Part shown: piece after piece, positions 41,124 to 50,523 of the stretch
How positions within the stretch are numbered: position 1 is the first letter of the stretch
Layout of the letters: every line of letters begins with the position of its first letter
NCBI RefSeq assembly: GCF_003815875.1
Contig: NZ_CP033924.1
Coordinates: 1,116,001 to 1,180,000, forward strand
Direction of reading: 5' to 3'
Origin: Chryseobacterium lactis
Lineage (GTDB): Bacteria > Bacteroidota > Bacteroidia > Flavobacteriales > Weeksellaceae
Length of the DNA: 64,000 bases
Position numbers and translations under genes: made by a program
The notes under the pieces: generated by a model
What the model was told of the DNA's origin: nothing
What the model saw: only the letters and a program-made list of their open reading frames with translations
The model's database searches: none

Positions 41124-42524
41124 CTACCCTTCCTGCTGCATACTATAAAAATTCGGGAAACGCATTTGTACGGTCGTACCCTGATTTTCGTGTGAGCTGA
41201 CGATAAGTTCACCGTGATGCATTCTCACAATGTTTCTGGCAAGTGGAAGACCTATTCCGTACCCTTCGTAATTATTGGTATTGGAAGCTCTGAAGAACGG
41301 ATCATAGATTTTGTTCATTTCCACTTTGGGAATTCCGATTCCGTTGTCTTTTACAATGATATAGACATCTGTATCTGTTGCTCCCAGGGAAACTTTAACC
41401 TGTTGAAAATTAGAATATTTACATCCATTACTGATGATATTGGCTACCGCAAGATGAAGTAATTGCTCATTGCCCTGCACCTTCAGTTTTTTAGGATTAT
41501 CCGGAAGCATACTGATATCCAGATAGATATTATTTCTGGAATCAATCCTTCTCAATGTTTCGATGACATCCCACAGCAGCTGGTCAATTCTCACTTTATC
41601 CATTTTCTGGATTTTACCGTCAAATCCGGTTTGGGCGATCATAAGCAGCGCTTTGATCTTTTTATCCAGCTTTTCGGCTTCATTCAGGATAATTTCCAGT
41701 GTATCCTTATATTCTTCCGGAGTCCTGCTGATGGAAAGAGCTACATCCGCTTCTCCCATAATGGAAGTTAAAGGAGTTCTTAGCTCATGAGAAACATTTC
41801 CAATCAGGTGATTTTGGGTTTCAAAAGAAGTCTCAATACGATTGAGCATATCATTAAAGGTATCTACCAGCTCATTAAGTTCTTTATTATCCGGCTGGGA
41901 TTCGAGTCTTAAGTGAAGATTTTCGGAACTGATTTCCTTTACTTTTCCGGTAATCTTTAAAATGGGTCTAAAGAGTGTTTTCGATAAATAAAAAGAAAAT
42001 ATCATACTAAAGAACAGTGAAAGTACAATACAGGTAAGCAATGTTCTTTTTAAAAACCCAAGGTAGTAAACCACATAATGATTTTTGGCAGAAGCTATTG
42101 CAATATAGTCTTTATCATCATATCTAAAGCTCTGCCCGATATAATAAAACTCCTTATCATTGTAATTAGATTCTCCTTGTTTGATGATGTTTTTAAAGAA
42201 ATAATCTGGAATATGAACCTCCTGAGAAATTTTTTTAAAATTGGAATCCGTGGGAACCGCAAAGACATAATCTTTTTCCATCGGAAGTTCCTCGTCGTTC
42301 AGGCTGCTGAGAACGTAATTTTCGGGAAGATCAAGATGGTCCTTACTTTTTTCGATCTGTATAATGGTAGCGGTACGAATTTTTAACAGCTCATAAAACC
42401 TCTGATGTGAAAAATTAACGATAGAAAAGTAAACCAACCCACTGAACAACAGAATAATGGCAGTAAAAACCAACATTAAAAGCACCATCGTTTTGGTTTG
42501 ATTTGTAATCACTTTATTAAACAT
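41124..42524 (-). CDS. OmpR-type sensor histidine kinase with HAMP domain
   Basis: 466 residues. TM1 about 14-36, a periplasmic sensor domain (about 37-158), TM2 about 160-182, HAMP about 183-235, phospho-acceptor His246 in NVSHELRTPLTS, N box SNGCKYSNF, G1 DNGIGIP, F box DPFFRASN and G2 GYGIGLPLA. It is the partner of the response regulator three bases upstream in the transcript. The stimulus is unknown. It is divergent from the phosphonate-type locus, 206 bp from the XRE-cupin gene via its partner. Confidence 0.95.
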   Translation of the reverse strand: MFNKVITNQTKTMVLLMLVFTAIILLFSGLVYFSIVNFSHQRFYELLKIRTATIIQIEKSKDHLDLPENYVLSSLNDEELPMEKDYVFAVPTDSNFKKISQEVHIPDYFFKNIIKQGESNYNDKEFYYIGQSFRYDDKDYIAIASAKNHYVVYYLGFLKRTLLTCIVLSLFFSMIFSFYLSKTLFRPILKITGKVKEISSENLHLRLESQPDNKELNELVDTFNDMLNRIETSFETQNHLIGNVSHELRTPLTSIMGEADVALSISRTPEEYKDTLEIILNEAEKLDKKIKALLMIAQTGFDGKIQKMDKVRIDQLLWDVIETLRRIDSRNNIYLDISMLPDNPKKLKVQGNEQLLHLAVANIISNGCKYSNFQQVKVSLGATDTDVYIIVKDNGIGIPKVEMNKIYDPFFRASNTNNYEGYGIGLPLARNIVRMHHGELIVSSHENQGTTVQMRFPNFYSMQQEG

Positions 42525-42527
42525 CCA

Positions 42528-43235
42528 TTAATTTTTTTTCAAAACATATCCCATTCCAATGACGGTATGAATCAGTTTATTATCATCCTGGCTGTCCAGT
42601 TTTTTTCTTAAATAATTGACATAAACATCTACCACATTGGTTCCCAGCTCATAATTGACTCCCCAAACTGCATCCAGGATTTCTGCTCTGGAGATCACTT
42701 TTTCAGGATTGTTAAGGAAGTACAGTAACAGTTTGTATTCGGTAGAGGTCAGGGTAATTTCCTCTCCTGCACGGGTCACCTTTTTTGTATAATCATTCAC
42801 CATCAGATCTGAAAACTGAAATACATGTTCATTATCAGGCTCAGGTTCTATCGTTTCCTGCGGACCATTATTATTGCTTCTTCGCAACAGAGACTTTACA
42901 CGGGCTACCAGTTCAATAAATTTGAAGGGCTTTACCAGATAATCATCACCGCCGCTTTCCAGGCCCAGTACAATATTTTCGGAAGTACCAAGCGCCGTTA
43001 AGAATAAAATAGGAACACTTTGATTGGTTTTTCTTATTTCCTTACAGACATCCAAACCATTCATTTCTGGTAACATAATATCTAAAATCACCAGATCAAA
43101 ATCATTACCCTGAACCAACTGTACACCTGTACGTCCGTCAAAAGCAACAGAAACTTCATACCCGTTTTCCTGCAGTCCTTTTTTAATAAAAGACACCACA
43201 CTGGTTTCGTCTTCGATAAGAATAATTTTTTTCAT
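42528..43235 (-). CDS. OmpR-family response regulator
   Basis: 235 residues. Receiver domain with acidic pair in LIEDE, phospho-acceptor Asp52 in VILDIMLPEMNG, Thr in LFLTAL and Lys in DDYLVKPFKF. The winged helix at the C-terminus contains LTSTEYKLLLYFLNNPEKVISRAEI and VDVYVNYLRKKLD. It is first in the operon with the HAMP kinase. It resembles CusR/CopR-type regulators, but no metal gene is nearby. Confidence 0.95.
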   Translation of the reverse strand: MKKIILIEDETSVVSFIKKGLQENGYEVSVAFDGRTGVQLVQGNDFDLVILDIMLPEMNGLDVCKEIRKTNQSVPILFLTALGTSENIVLGLESGGDDYLVKPFKFIELVARVKSLLRRSNNNGPQETIEPEPDNEHVFQFSDLMVNDYTKKVTRAGEEITLTSTEYKLLLYFLNNPEKVISRAEILDAVWGVNYELGTNVVDVYVNYLRKKLDSQDDNKLIHTVIGMGYVLKKN

Positions 43236-43255
43236 AAATGAAATAAGGAGTTTTA

Positions 43256-43263
43256 CAAAAATA
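43256..43263 (-). promoter_or_regulatory. Putative -7 box (minus strand) for the OmpR-type operon
   Basis: On the minus strand this reads TATTTTTG (TAnnTTTG), 20 nt before the response regulator ATG. Confidence 0.45.
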
Positions 43264-43361
43264 GGGAATTTTTTTTGGGAACTAAAGGATAATCATTGTC
43301 TTCTTCCTTTTCTTCCCTATTCTATCCCATACAATAATTTTCAGTGAATTGATTCTGCCCC

Positions 43362-43394
43362 TTGTATATCCTATATAGAATAATACTACCTTTG
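43362..43394 (+). promoter_or_regulatory. Promoter of the XRE-cupin regulator
   Basis: TTG (43362-43364), a 22-nt spacer, then TACCTTTG (43387-43394): a full match to the Bacteroidota promoter consensus. The ATG is 47 nt beyond the -7 box. A TTGATTC word (43349-43355) lies just upstream. Confidence 0.7.
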
Positions 43395-43441
43395 TCTTTC
43401 TACTCATGACGAAATATAATTGAGGTTAAATTGAATACAGC

Positions 43442-44011
43442 ATGAATGACTTCTTAATAGGGATCGGTAAAAGATTAAAGGATATTAGAAAAAAAAATAA
43501 TTTAACCATTAATGAGCTGGCTTTCAGAGCCAATGTAAGCAATGGTTTGGTTTCCCGGATTGAAAACGGGAGAACGATTCCTTCCCTTCCTGTTTTGCTT
43601 GATCTTATTCAGTCTCTGGAAATTGATGCCAGCTATTTCTTTGAAGGCGTGGAGAAAAAATCCAATGCAAAATTCATTTATGTTCCGAAAGACAATCAGC
43701 AGGTGATTGAAAAAGAAGTAGAAGCTGAAGGCTTTAAGTATATGCATATCTTCAGCAAAAGTCTGCATTCCTTAGGTTTTGAAGCGGTTTTGCTAACTCT
43801 TGAACCCAATTCTAAAAGAGAAAAGGTAATTACAGATGCCTGGGAATTCAAATACATCTTAAAAGGAGAAGTTAAATACGTTATTGACAATGAAGAAATT
43901 ATTCTCAAAGAAGGTGATTCTTTATACTTCAACGGAAAATTTCCGCACGTGCCGGTGAGCATCAGCAACGAAAGCTGTGTCATGCTCGTTCTTTATTTTT
44001 ATACGGCATAG
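43442..44011 (+). CDS. XRE family transcriptional regulator with cupin domain
   Basis: 189 residues. An HTH_3 domain at 9-63 (LKDIRKKNNLTINELAFRANVSNGLVSRIENGR) is followed by a cupin at about 115-189 (WEFKYILKGEVKYVIDNEEI, LKEGDSLYFNGKFPHVPVS). This architecture often senses a small-molecule ligand, in many cases one degraded by neighbouring enzymes. It is transcribed toward the TonB receptor, transporter, oxidoreductase, PhnX-like hydrolase and phosphatase genes and is their likely local regulator (inference from position). Confidence 0.92.
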   Translation: MNDFLIGIGKRLKDIRKKNNLTINELAFRANVSNGLVSRIENGRTIPSLPVLLDLIQSLEIDASYFFEGVEKKSNAKFIYVPKDNQQVIEKEVEAEGFKYMHIFSKSLHSLGFEAVLLTLEPNSKREKVITDAWEFKYILKGEVKYVIDNEEIILKEGDSLYFNGKFPHVPVSISNESCVMLVLYFYTA

Positions 44012-44548
44012 CTCCGTCTTTTTTTTTCAATTTTTTATTAAAAGCTTATACCTGTAATGGAATCAACTTAATTGATTCTTCACTTAACCATGCATAATGA
44101 CAGCAGTTTTTCATTGAGGCGGCTGTACTCTTTGTATCCTTATCAATATGACGTTTGGAAAATCACGCTTTGCCTCTAAATAATATCATTTTTATTCATT
44201 TACTTATACATCATTCTTCAGAATTTGATATTTAACCCAGCACGAAGTTTACAAATATGCAACTTTTGTTTTCCAATTTTCTCGTCACATGAACGAAATA
44301 TTAATCAAAATACACCAGTTTTAGGCAAAATCCAAATCTTATAATGTAAAAGAAATATTTACAGAAAACGTTGAAACAGTGCGCTCAAATCCATATTAAG
44401 ATCATTTTTAGAACCTGATGGAAACGGCTTTAAAAGTAAAATAAGCGTAACAAACAGCATGTATTTATTAATTAATACTTAACATAAAATATTTATATAT
44501 ATTAAAATTATTGGCTTGATTTGCATAAAAAATTTAATATATGTAAAA
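44012..44548. other. 537-bp regulatory gap before the TonB receptor
   Basis: AT-rich with no ORF of note. It contains a perfect 7-bp dyad GAATCAA-CTTAA-TTGATTC (44060-44078) and the 11-mer GTTTACAAATA (44247-44257), which recurs twice before the secreted phosphatase at 50885. I see no clear TAnnTTTG box at normal distance to the receptor ATG. Such long leaders before Bacteroidota TonB receptors often carry the control region. Confidence 0.55.
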
Positions 44549-47374
44549 ATGAAAACAAAATTAGAGAAATTACTTACCCTTGTTTTTGTCTGTTTCATCA
44601 TTTTTGTTTCGGCGCAAAAACAGTTAATTATAGGAACTGTTCTTGACGACAGTCAGCCCCTCCCAGGAGCTACCATAAAAATAAAAGGTTTAACCAGAAA
44701 TATAAGTACGGATATTGACGGGAAATTTGCCATCAATGATATCAAAGAAGGCCAATACATCTTACAAATCAGCTATATTGGTTATGAATCAAAAGAAATC
44801 CCTGTTGATTTAAAATTAGAAGAAACTTCAGATCTGGGAATTATTAAGCTTTCCCAGCCCCGCAAAAATATTGATGAAGTTATTGTCACCGGAACTTTAA
44901 AAAATACAGAGGCAAGGGCATTAAACCTTCAAAAAAATGCCATTAATATTACCAACGTTATTGCTTCAGACGGAATTGGAAAACTTCCGGACAGAAATGC
45001 TGCTGAAACTGTTCAGCGGGTACAGGGAGTTTCTATCGAAAGAGATCAGGGAGAAGGAAGATTTGTTTCTCTGCGCGGACTTCCTCCGTTCTGGGCATCG
45101 ACCACGATCAATGGAAACAGGCTGCCCACCGCTGAAGAGGAAACCACCTCCAGAGCAACGGCCTTCGATTTCTTTCCTACAGACCTGATCTCTTACGTTC
45201 ATGTAAATAAATCCTTCACTCCCGATATGGAAGCAGATGGAATCGGTGGCGGAGTGAATTTCATCACCAAGACGCCTCCGATGAAAACGGAATTCAAAGC
45301 AACGTTAGGAAGTGGTTACAACGCCAAGGCAGATAAAGGTGTTTACAACATCGGATTGCTGTACGGAGGAAGAACAAAGGATAAAAAATTCGGGTATCTA
45401 TTCAATTTTGCGCACTTTATCAGAAACTGGTCTACCGATAATTTTGAAGCAAGAAGAAGCGGTGATGAAGGAGTATTCAGAATGGAACTTCGTGATTATA
45501 ACGGGGTGAGGAAAACAACCGGAATCAATACAGCATTTGAATATGTACTTTCTCCCAAAAACACATTGTATATAAAAGGAATGTACGGAACTCTTTCTGA
45601 TGATGAAACGCATTACAAACACAGAATCAGATTTGACAAATTCAGTGCAGCCAACAATACAGCCCGTGTAGAGCTTCAAAACATTCATAATTTGCTGATC
45701 ACGCAACTTACTTCTGTTTCATTGGGAGGTGTTCATAATCTGGATAAAGGAAAAATTGACTGGGATCTGTCATATTACGATAACCAATTCAAATATGGAA
45801 ATATCCCTGACAAACAGAATAATTCTTATTATGTGATTAAATACACTCAGTCAGGTGTAGGAATCAATCCGGATTATATTGCAGATCACGGAAATGGACC
45901 GAGAGCTTACTGGAAGGCAGACGGAGGGAAACTGGATTATAAAAATACAGATGCCTTGTTTGGATTCTACAGCGACCCAAATTTTAAGATGGACGCTTCT
46001 CAGATGAGATTTACAGATCTTGAATTCTATAAGGTTTTTGTGGAAGAAAAAGATAAAATAGTGGCGACTTTTAACCATGAAATCAATGTTTCTGATCGAT
46101 TGACGTTGAAATATGGGATCAAATTCAGAGATAAGGAACGTAATGCAAGGTTTTCAGACATTTTTTACAACTGGAGCAACGGAACCGCTCCTCTTCTTTC
46201 TGATTATTCCCAATATATTACGACACAGCCCAACGGACCGAAATATTTAAGTGAAATGAATGCTCATATCGGAAATACTTTTGGGCCGGTACTTTCTACA
46301 ACAGGGATGAATCAGTTTTGGTTCGAGAATCAGAGGAACTTGAAAATCAATACTACCGATTCGGAAGCCCTGGAATACAATAAAGCGTTGGGCAGAAACT
46401 TCGATGTTTTTGAAAAGCACGCCGATGCCTACGGAATGGGAACTTATAAGCTGAACGATCAGATTACGATCTTAGGAGGAATACGATTTTCCAATACAAA
46501 TACGAAGGTAAAAGGCTATAATGTGTCGGATAATGTTCTTATTCCGGTGGAACATACTAAAAATTATCTGGCTGTACTTCCCATGCTTCATATAAAGTAT
46601 GCCCTGGATGATAAAACGAATCTTCGTTTCGCCGCCACAAGAACTTTTTCAAGACCCAACTTTGGTGATCTGACTCCTGGCGGAACTTATATTGAAGCCG
46701 ACAATGAATTTAAAGGAGGAAATCCGAATCTGAATCCTACCTATTCATTAAACTTTGACCTGATGGGGGAATATTATTTTTCCAATGTCGGGATTCTGAG
46801 TGGGGGTGTTTTCTATAAATCAATTACTGATCCTATTTTCCAGGATTCTTTTATCGGAACCTATAACGGAATGTCCGGAGTACAGTTTTCAGCACCGAAT
46901 AACGGCAGCTCTGCATGGCTAGGAGGTATTGAACTGGGAATCAATAAAAGGTTTGACTTTCTTCCGGGATTCCTTCAATATTTTGGAGCACAGGTGAATG
47001 CTACATTTATGACTTCAGAAATGGAGAAACCAAGCGGAAGAAAAGTAGCTCTACCGTACCAGGCTAAAGAATTGTATAACGTTCAGCTTTTCTTTGAGAA
47101 AAAGGGCTTTAATGCAAGGCTTGCTTACAACTATAAAGGCAAATATGCTGTAGAATATGCCGAAGACGATATCAACGATACCTATTACGGAAAGTACAGC
47201 AGTCTTGACTTTGGAGGCTCCTATCAATTTACAAAGTATCTGAGCCTTTATGCAGATGTAAATAATATTCTGAACAAGCCTCTTATTTATCATTTTGGTA
47301 AAAATGAAGACCGTCCAGAGCAGGTAGAATACTATGGTGTACGATGCAATCTTGGAATAAAACTGAATTTCTAA
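44549..47374 (+). CDS. TonB-dependent receptor with carboxypeptidase-like N-terminal domain
   Basis: 941 residues from the ATG at 44549 (MKTKLEKLLTLVFVCFIIFVSA, signal peptide). An in-frame ATG at 44516 would add eleven residues before the signal and is rejected. A CarboxypepD-like domain (GTVLDDSQPLPGATIKIKG onward) precedes the plug. The plug contains IGKLPDRNAAETVQRVQG and RDQGEGRFVSLRG, typical of the Xanthomonas/Caulobacter-type receptor family (TIGR01782). Barrel end NLGIKLNF. Many members import sugars or other nutrients. Here its place between the XRE-cupin regulator and the DUF5690 and phosphonate-type enzymes suggests an organophosphonate ligand (inference). No SusD partner is present. 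Confidence 0.9.
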   Translation: MKTKLEKLLTLVFVCFIIFVSAQKQLIIGTVLDDSQPLPGATIKIKGLTRNISTDIDGKFAINDIKEGQYILQISYIGYESKEIPVDLKLEETSDLGIIKLSQPRKNIDEVIVTGTLKNTEARALNLQKNAINITNVIASDGIGKLPDRNAAETVQRVQGVSIERDQGEGRFVSLRGLPPFWASTTINGNRLPTAEEETTSRATAFDFFPTDLISYVHVNKSFTPDMEADGIGGGVNFITKTPPMKTEFKATLGSGYNAKADKGVYNIGLLYGGRTKDKKFGYLFNFAHFIRNWSTDNFEARRSGDEGVFRMELRDYNGVRKTTGINTAFEYVLSPKNTLYIKGMYGTLSDDETHYKHRIRFDKFSAANNTARVELQNIHNLLITQLTSVSLGGVHNLDKGKIDWDLSYYDNQFKYGNIPDKQNNSYYVIKYTQSGVGINPDYIADHGNGPRAYWKADGGKLDYKNTDALFGFYSDPNFKMDASQMRFTDLEFYKVFVEEKDKIVATFNHEINVSDRLTLKYGIKFRDKERNARFSDIFYNWSNGTAPLLSDYSQYITTQPNGPKYLSEMNAHIGNTFGPVLSTTGMNQFWFENQRNLKINTTDSEALEYNKALGRNFDVFEKHADAYGMGTYKLNDQITILGGIRFSNTNTKVKGYNVSDNVLIPVEHTKNYLAVLPMLHIKYALDDKTNLRFAATRTFSRPNFGDLTPGGTYIEADNEFKGGNPNLNPTYSLNFDLMGEYYFSNVGILSGGVFYKSITDPIFQDSFIGTYNGMSGVQFSAPNNGSSAWLGGIELGINKRFDFLPGFLQYFGAQVNATFMTSEMEKPSGRKVALPYQAKELYNVQLFFEKKGFNARLAYNYKGKYAVEYAEDDINDTYYGKYSSLDFGGSYQFTKYLSLYADVNNILNKPLIYHFGKNEDRPEQVEYYGVRCNLGIKLNF

Positions 47375-47383
47375 AATAGTAAT

Positions 47384-48682
47384 ATGGCCAAAACCATCAA
47401 CAAACACACACTGGTAACACTGAAGGCAGCTTTTGCCGCTTTTGGTGTTTACTTCTGCATGTATGGCTTCAGAAAGCCTTTTACCGTAGCATCTTTTGAA
47501 GGTTTATCCTATTGGGGAGTAGATTACAAAATCCTGATTATCATTGCTCAGGCTGTAGGATATTTCATTTCGAAATTCATTGGAATAAAATTTATTTCTG
47601 AGCTAAAACCGGCAAAAAGGATATCATATCTGTTTTCTTTTATAGCAGTGGCAGAGCTCTCTTTATTGGGATTTGCCGTGACTCCCGCTCCTTACAACAT
47701 TCTATTTATGTTTTTCAACGGGATTCCTTTGGGAATGATCTGGGGGATCGTTTTTTCTTATATCGAAGGTCGTAAAACCACTGAAATTATCGGTTTGTTC
47801 CTATGTTCAAGCTTTGTTGTCTCTTCCGGGTTTACAAAATCTGTAGGAAAGTTTTTGATGGATACTTTTTCAATTTCTGAATTCTGGATGCCATTTTCAG
47901 CAGGGTTGGTTTTTGTTATTCCATTAATCGTTTCGGGAATACTTTTGGAAAGAATTCCGAAACCTACTGAAGAAGATATTTTGCTTAAAAATAAAAGACA
48001 GCCCTTGAACGGTCATGAGAGAAAGGCGCTTATTCAACGATTCTTTGTTCCGATTGTCTGCATTATCTTTTTGTATATATGCCTGACGGTTTTAAGAGAT
48101 TTCCGGGATAATTTCAACCGTGAAATCTGGGATGGATTGCATTTTAATTTTGACAGTTCCATTTTCACTCTTACTGAGATTCCGATTGCGATTATGGTTC
48201 TGGTGATCCTAAGCTTTATGGTTAAAGTAAAAAATAACAAAAAGGCTTTTGCTTATTATCATTATATTCTTTTTGCAGGAATTCTTGTCGTAGGACTTTC
48301 CACTTATTTATTTCAGCAAAATTTACTGTCTCCTTTTTTATGGATGACTATTTCCGGATTTGGAATGTACATTTGTTATATTCCCTTCAATGGAATTTAT
48401 TTTGACCGAATGATCGCCGCATTTGAGATTAAAGGCAATGTAGGTTTTCTGATTTATATTGTTGATTCGTTCGGATATCTGGGAAGCGTTTTGATTCTGT
48501 TGTACAAGAACTTCGGTTCTGCAAAAACTTCATGGCTCAATTTTTATATCAGTCTGAATTATATTATCACCATTAGTGTTTTAATTCTTTCAATCATTGC
48601 TTTTCTGGCTTTCAAAAAAAAGGCAAAACCCAATTCAAATTCTAATCAATACATCAATTTCGATACTTCGAAAATTTTATAA
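47384..48682 (+). CDS. DUF5690 family membrane protein (MFS-like transporter)
   Basis: 432 residues with about twelve TM helices. The conserved start KAAFAAFGVYFCMYGFRKPF resembles MFS sugar-phosphate antiporters (GlpT/UhpT type), which also begin with a MYGFRKPF-like segment. A central cytoplasmic loop is near 190-215. It starts nine bases after the TonB receptor stop, so it is the probable inner-membrane step after outer-membrane uptake. Its resemblance to organophosphate transporters fits a phosphonate cargo, but I infer the substrate from the neighbours. Confidence 0.85.
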   Translation: MAKTINKHTLVTLKAAFAAFGVYFCMYGFRKPFTVASFEGLSYWGVDYKILIIIAQAVGYFISKFIGIKFISELKPAKRISYLFSFIAVAELSLLGFAVTPAPYNILFMFFNGIPLGMIWGIVFSYIEGRKTTEIIGLFLCSSFVVSSGFTKSVGKFLMDTFSISEFWMPFSAGLVFVIPLIVSGILLERIPKPTEEDILLKNKRQPLNGHERKALIQRFFVPIVCIIFLYICLTVLRDFRDNFNREIWDGLHFNFDSSIFTLTEIPIAIMVLVILSFMVKVKNNKKAFAYYHYILFAGILVVGLSTYLFQQNLLSPFLWMTISGFGMYICYIPFNGIYFDRMIAAFEIKGNVGFLIYIVDSFGYLGSVLILLYKNFGSAKTSWLNFYISLNYIITISVLILSIIAFLAFKKKAKPNSNSNQYINFDTSKIL

Positions 48683-48693
48683 ATTATACTAAA

Positions 48694-49848
48694 ATGACAA
48701 CAAAATTTGATTTACTCGTTGTGGGAGGTGGAATTTTAGGAACATTCCATGCTTACCATGCATTGAAGAAAAATCTTAAAGTAGCTCTGCTGGAGAGAAA
48801 TTCTTTACCTCAGGGAGCAACGGTAAGAAACTTCGGACAGGTCGTTCCTTCGGGGATGGATCTGAAGTGGCAAAATTTCGGAAGAGAAAGTCTCGCTATA
48901 TATAATGAACTTCACAGCCAGGCCGATCTTACCATCAGGCAAAACGGATCTGTATATATCGCTTCCAATGATGAAGAGCTTCAGCTTATCGAAGAGCTGT
49001 TTGAAATCAACAGAAATAATAATTATGAATCGGTTTTATTATCAAAAAGCGATTGCATCAAACAGTTTGACGGTCTTCGTTCAGATTATTGTAAAGGAGG
49101 TTTATTCTTTCCACAGGAACTTTCCGTAGATTCTGCAGATATGATTGTAAAGCTTCATAAACTCTTGAAGGAAAAAATGGGCCTGGATATTTTTTACAAT
49201 ACAACGGTTATTGAAACACATGAAGATGATCAGAAATGCACAGCTGTTACAGCCGAAGGAACGGAATTTCATGCTTCAAAAATGATTATTTGCGGTGGTC
49301 ATGAATTCAAGACCTTATATCCTGCGGTATTCAATGAAAGTGATCTGGAAGTAAGCAAATTGCAGATGCTTCAGACAAAACCTCAGGGAATTTATTCTCT
49401 TCCTGGAAATATTCTTACCGGATTGTCTATCAGAAGATATGAATCCTTTGGCCAATGTCCTTCATTTCAGAAAATCAAGGCTTCAGAAGATCCAAATTCG
49501 TTTGAAAAAAAATATGGGGTCCATATTCTCTTTAAGCAGGCTCTTGACGGATCTGTTATTCTGGGAGATTCTCATGAGTACGCGGATGCCAGAAATGCAG
49601 ACGAACTGGGCTATGACCTCAACATGGAAATTGATGAGTTCATGATTCTTGAGGCTAAAAAAATTATTGATCTTCCTACGTATGAAATTCAGAGAAGATG
49701 GTTCGGAGTATACTCTCAGTGCAAGACAAAGGATATTTTCGAATATAATCCGTCTCCCAATATTCATATTATAACAGGTATTGGCGGAAAAGGGATGACG
49801 GGAAGCGGAGGCTTCTCTAAGTTTAACATAGACAAAATTTACGCATAA
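48694..49848 (+). CDS. TIGR03364-type FAD-dependent oxidoreductase
   Basis: 384 residues. FAD-binding loop LLVVGGGILGTFHA (8-21), acidic residue at the end of strand 2 in ALLERN, a DAO-like fold with TVRNFGQVVPSGM (the RNxGQ motif of this group) and the C-terminal ITGIGGKGMTGSGGFS FAD contact. The TIGR03364 clade is known to occur beside PhnX-like hydrolases and phosphonate transporters and is thought to oxidise aminophosphonates related to 2-aminoethylphosphonate to the aldehyde. The gene order here matches exactly. It ends six bases before the hydrolase gene. Confidence 0.9.
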   Translation: MTTKFDLLVVGGGILGTFHAYHALKKNLKVALLERNSLPQGATVRNFGQVVPSGMDLKWQNFGRESLAIYNELHSQADLTIRQNGSVYIASNDEELQLIEELFEINRNNNYESVLLSKSDCIKQFDGLRSDYCKGGLFFPQELSVDSADMIVKLHKLLKEKMGLDIFYNTTVIETHEDDQKCTAVTAEGTEFHASKMIICGGHEFKTLYPAVFNESDLEVSKLQMLQTKPQGIYSLPGNILTGLSIRRYESFGQCPSFQKIKASEDPNSFEKKYGVHILFKQALDGSVILGDSHEYADARNADELGYDLNMEIDEFMILEAKKIIDLPTYEIQRRWFGVYSQCKTKDIFEYNPSPNIHIITGIGGKGMTGSGGFSKFNIDKIYA

Positions 49849-49854
49849 ATTTCA

Positions 49855-50523
49855 ATGAAAAATATAGAATTACTGGTTCTGGATATGGCCGGAACAACGA
49901 TTGATGAAGATAATGTAGTGTATAAGACTTTAACGAATGCCGTTAACGAGCATGGGTATTCCGTAGGTCTTGATAAAGTACTTGTAAGCTGTGCCGGAAT
50001 GGAAAAACTGGAAGCCATTACAAGTTTATTAAAAGAAATTAACGGAAATGAAACTGATGCCCAACCAATCTTTGAAAATTTCTCTGAAAAATTAAAAGAA
50101 GCCTACCAGAATCTGGAGGTAAAACCTATTAACGGAACAGAAAATTTTCTGCTTCATATGAAAGCTCAGAATAAGAAGGTAGTTCTCAATACAGGATATA
50201 CTTATGCAATTGCCCGGCAGCTTTTAGATAAACTTCAGTGGAAAGAAAATGTACATTTTGATGCGCTGATCACGGCAGATGATGTTTCAGAAAGCAGGCC
50301 AAGTCCTGAAATGATCCGGCTGGCGATGAAAAAATTCAATATTACTGAGCCTGAAAAGGTTCTTAAAGCAGGAGATTCCGTGATTGATATAGAGGAGGGT
50401 AAAAATGCAGGCTGCGGTTTGACTATCGCCGTTCTTTCCGGAGCTCAAAACAGGGAAGAACTGGAAAAGGCTCAACCCGATTATATTTTAAATACAATTT
50501 CTGAAGCTGAAAATATACTTTAG
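49855..50523 (+). CDS. PhnX-like phosphonatase-type HAD hydrolase
   Basis: 222 residues. HAD motif I is LVLDMAGTTID with nucleophile Asp10. The cap-domain GMEK (48-51) puts Lys51 exactly 41 residues after Asp10, the same spacing I recall for Asp12 and the Schiff-base Lys53 of Bacillus phosphonoacetaldehyde hydrolase. Motif II Thr is in VVLNTGYTYA and motif III/IV in KAGDSVIDIEEGKNAG. This supports C-P bond cleavage of a phosphonoaldehyde giving phosphate. It differs from PhnX proper in length (about 270 there) and belongs by pattern to the TIGR03351 group that pairs with TIGR03364 oxidases. Confidence 0.9.
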   Translation: MKNIELLVLDMAGTTIDEDNVVYKTLTNAVNEHGYSVGLDKVLVSCAGMEKLEAITSLLKEINGNETDAQPIFENFSEKLKEAYQNLEVKPINGTENFLLHMKAQNKKVVLNTGYTYAIARQLLDKLQWKENVHFDALITADDVSESRPSPEMIRLAMKKFNITEPEKVLKAGDSVIDIEEGKNAGCGLTIAVLSGAQNREELEKAQPDYILNTISEAENIL

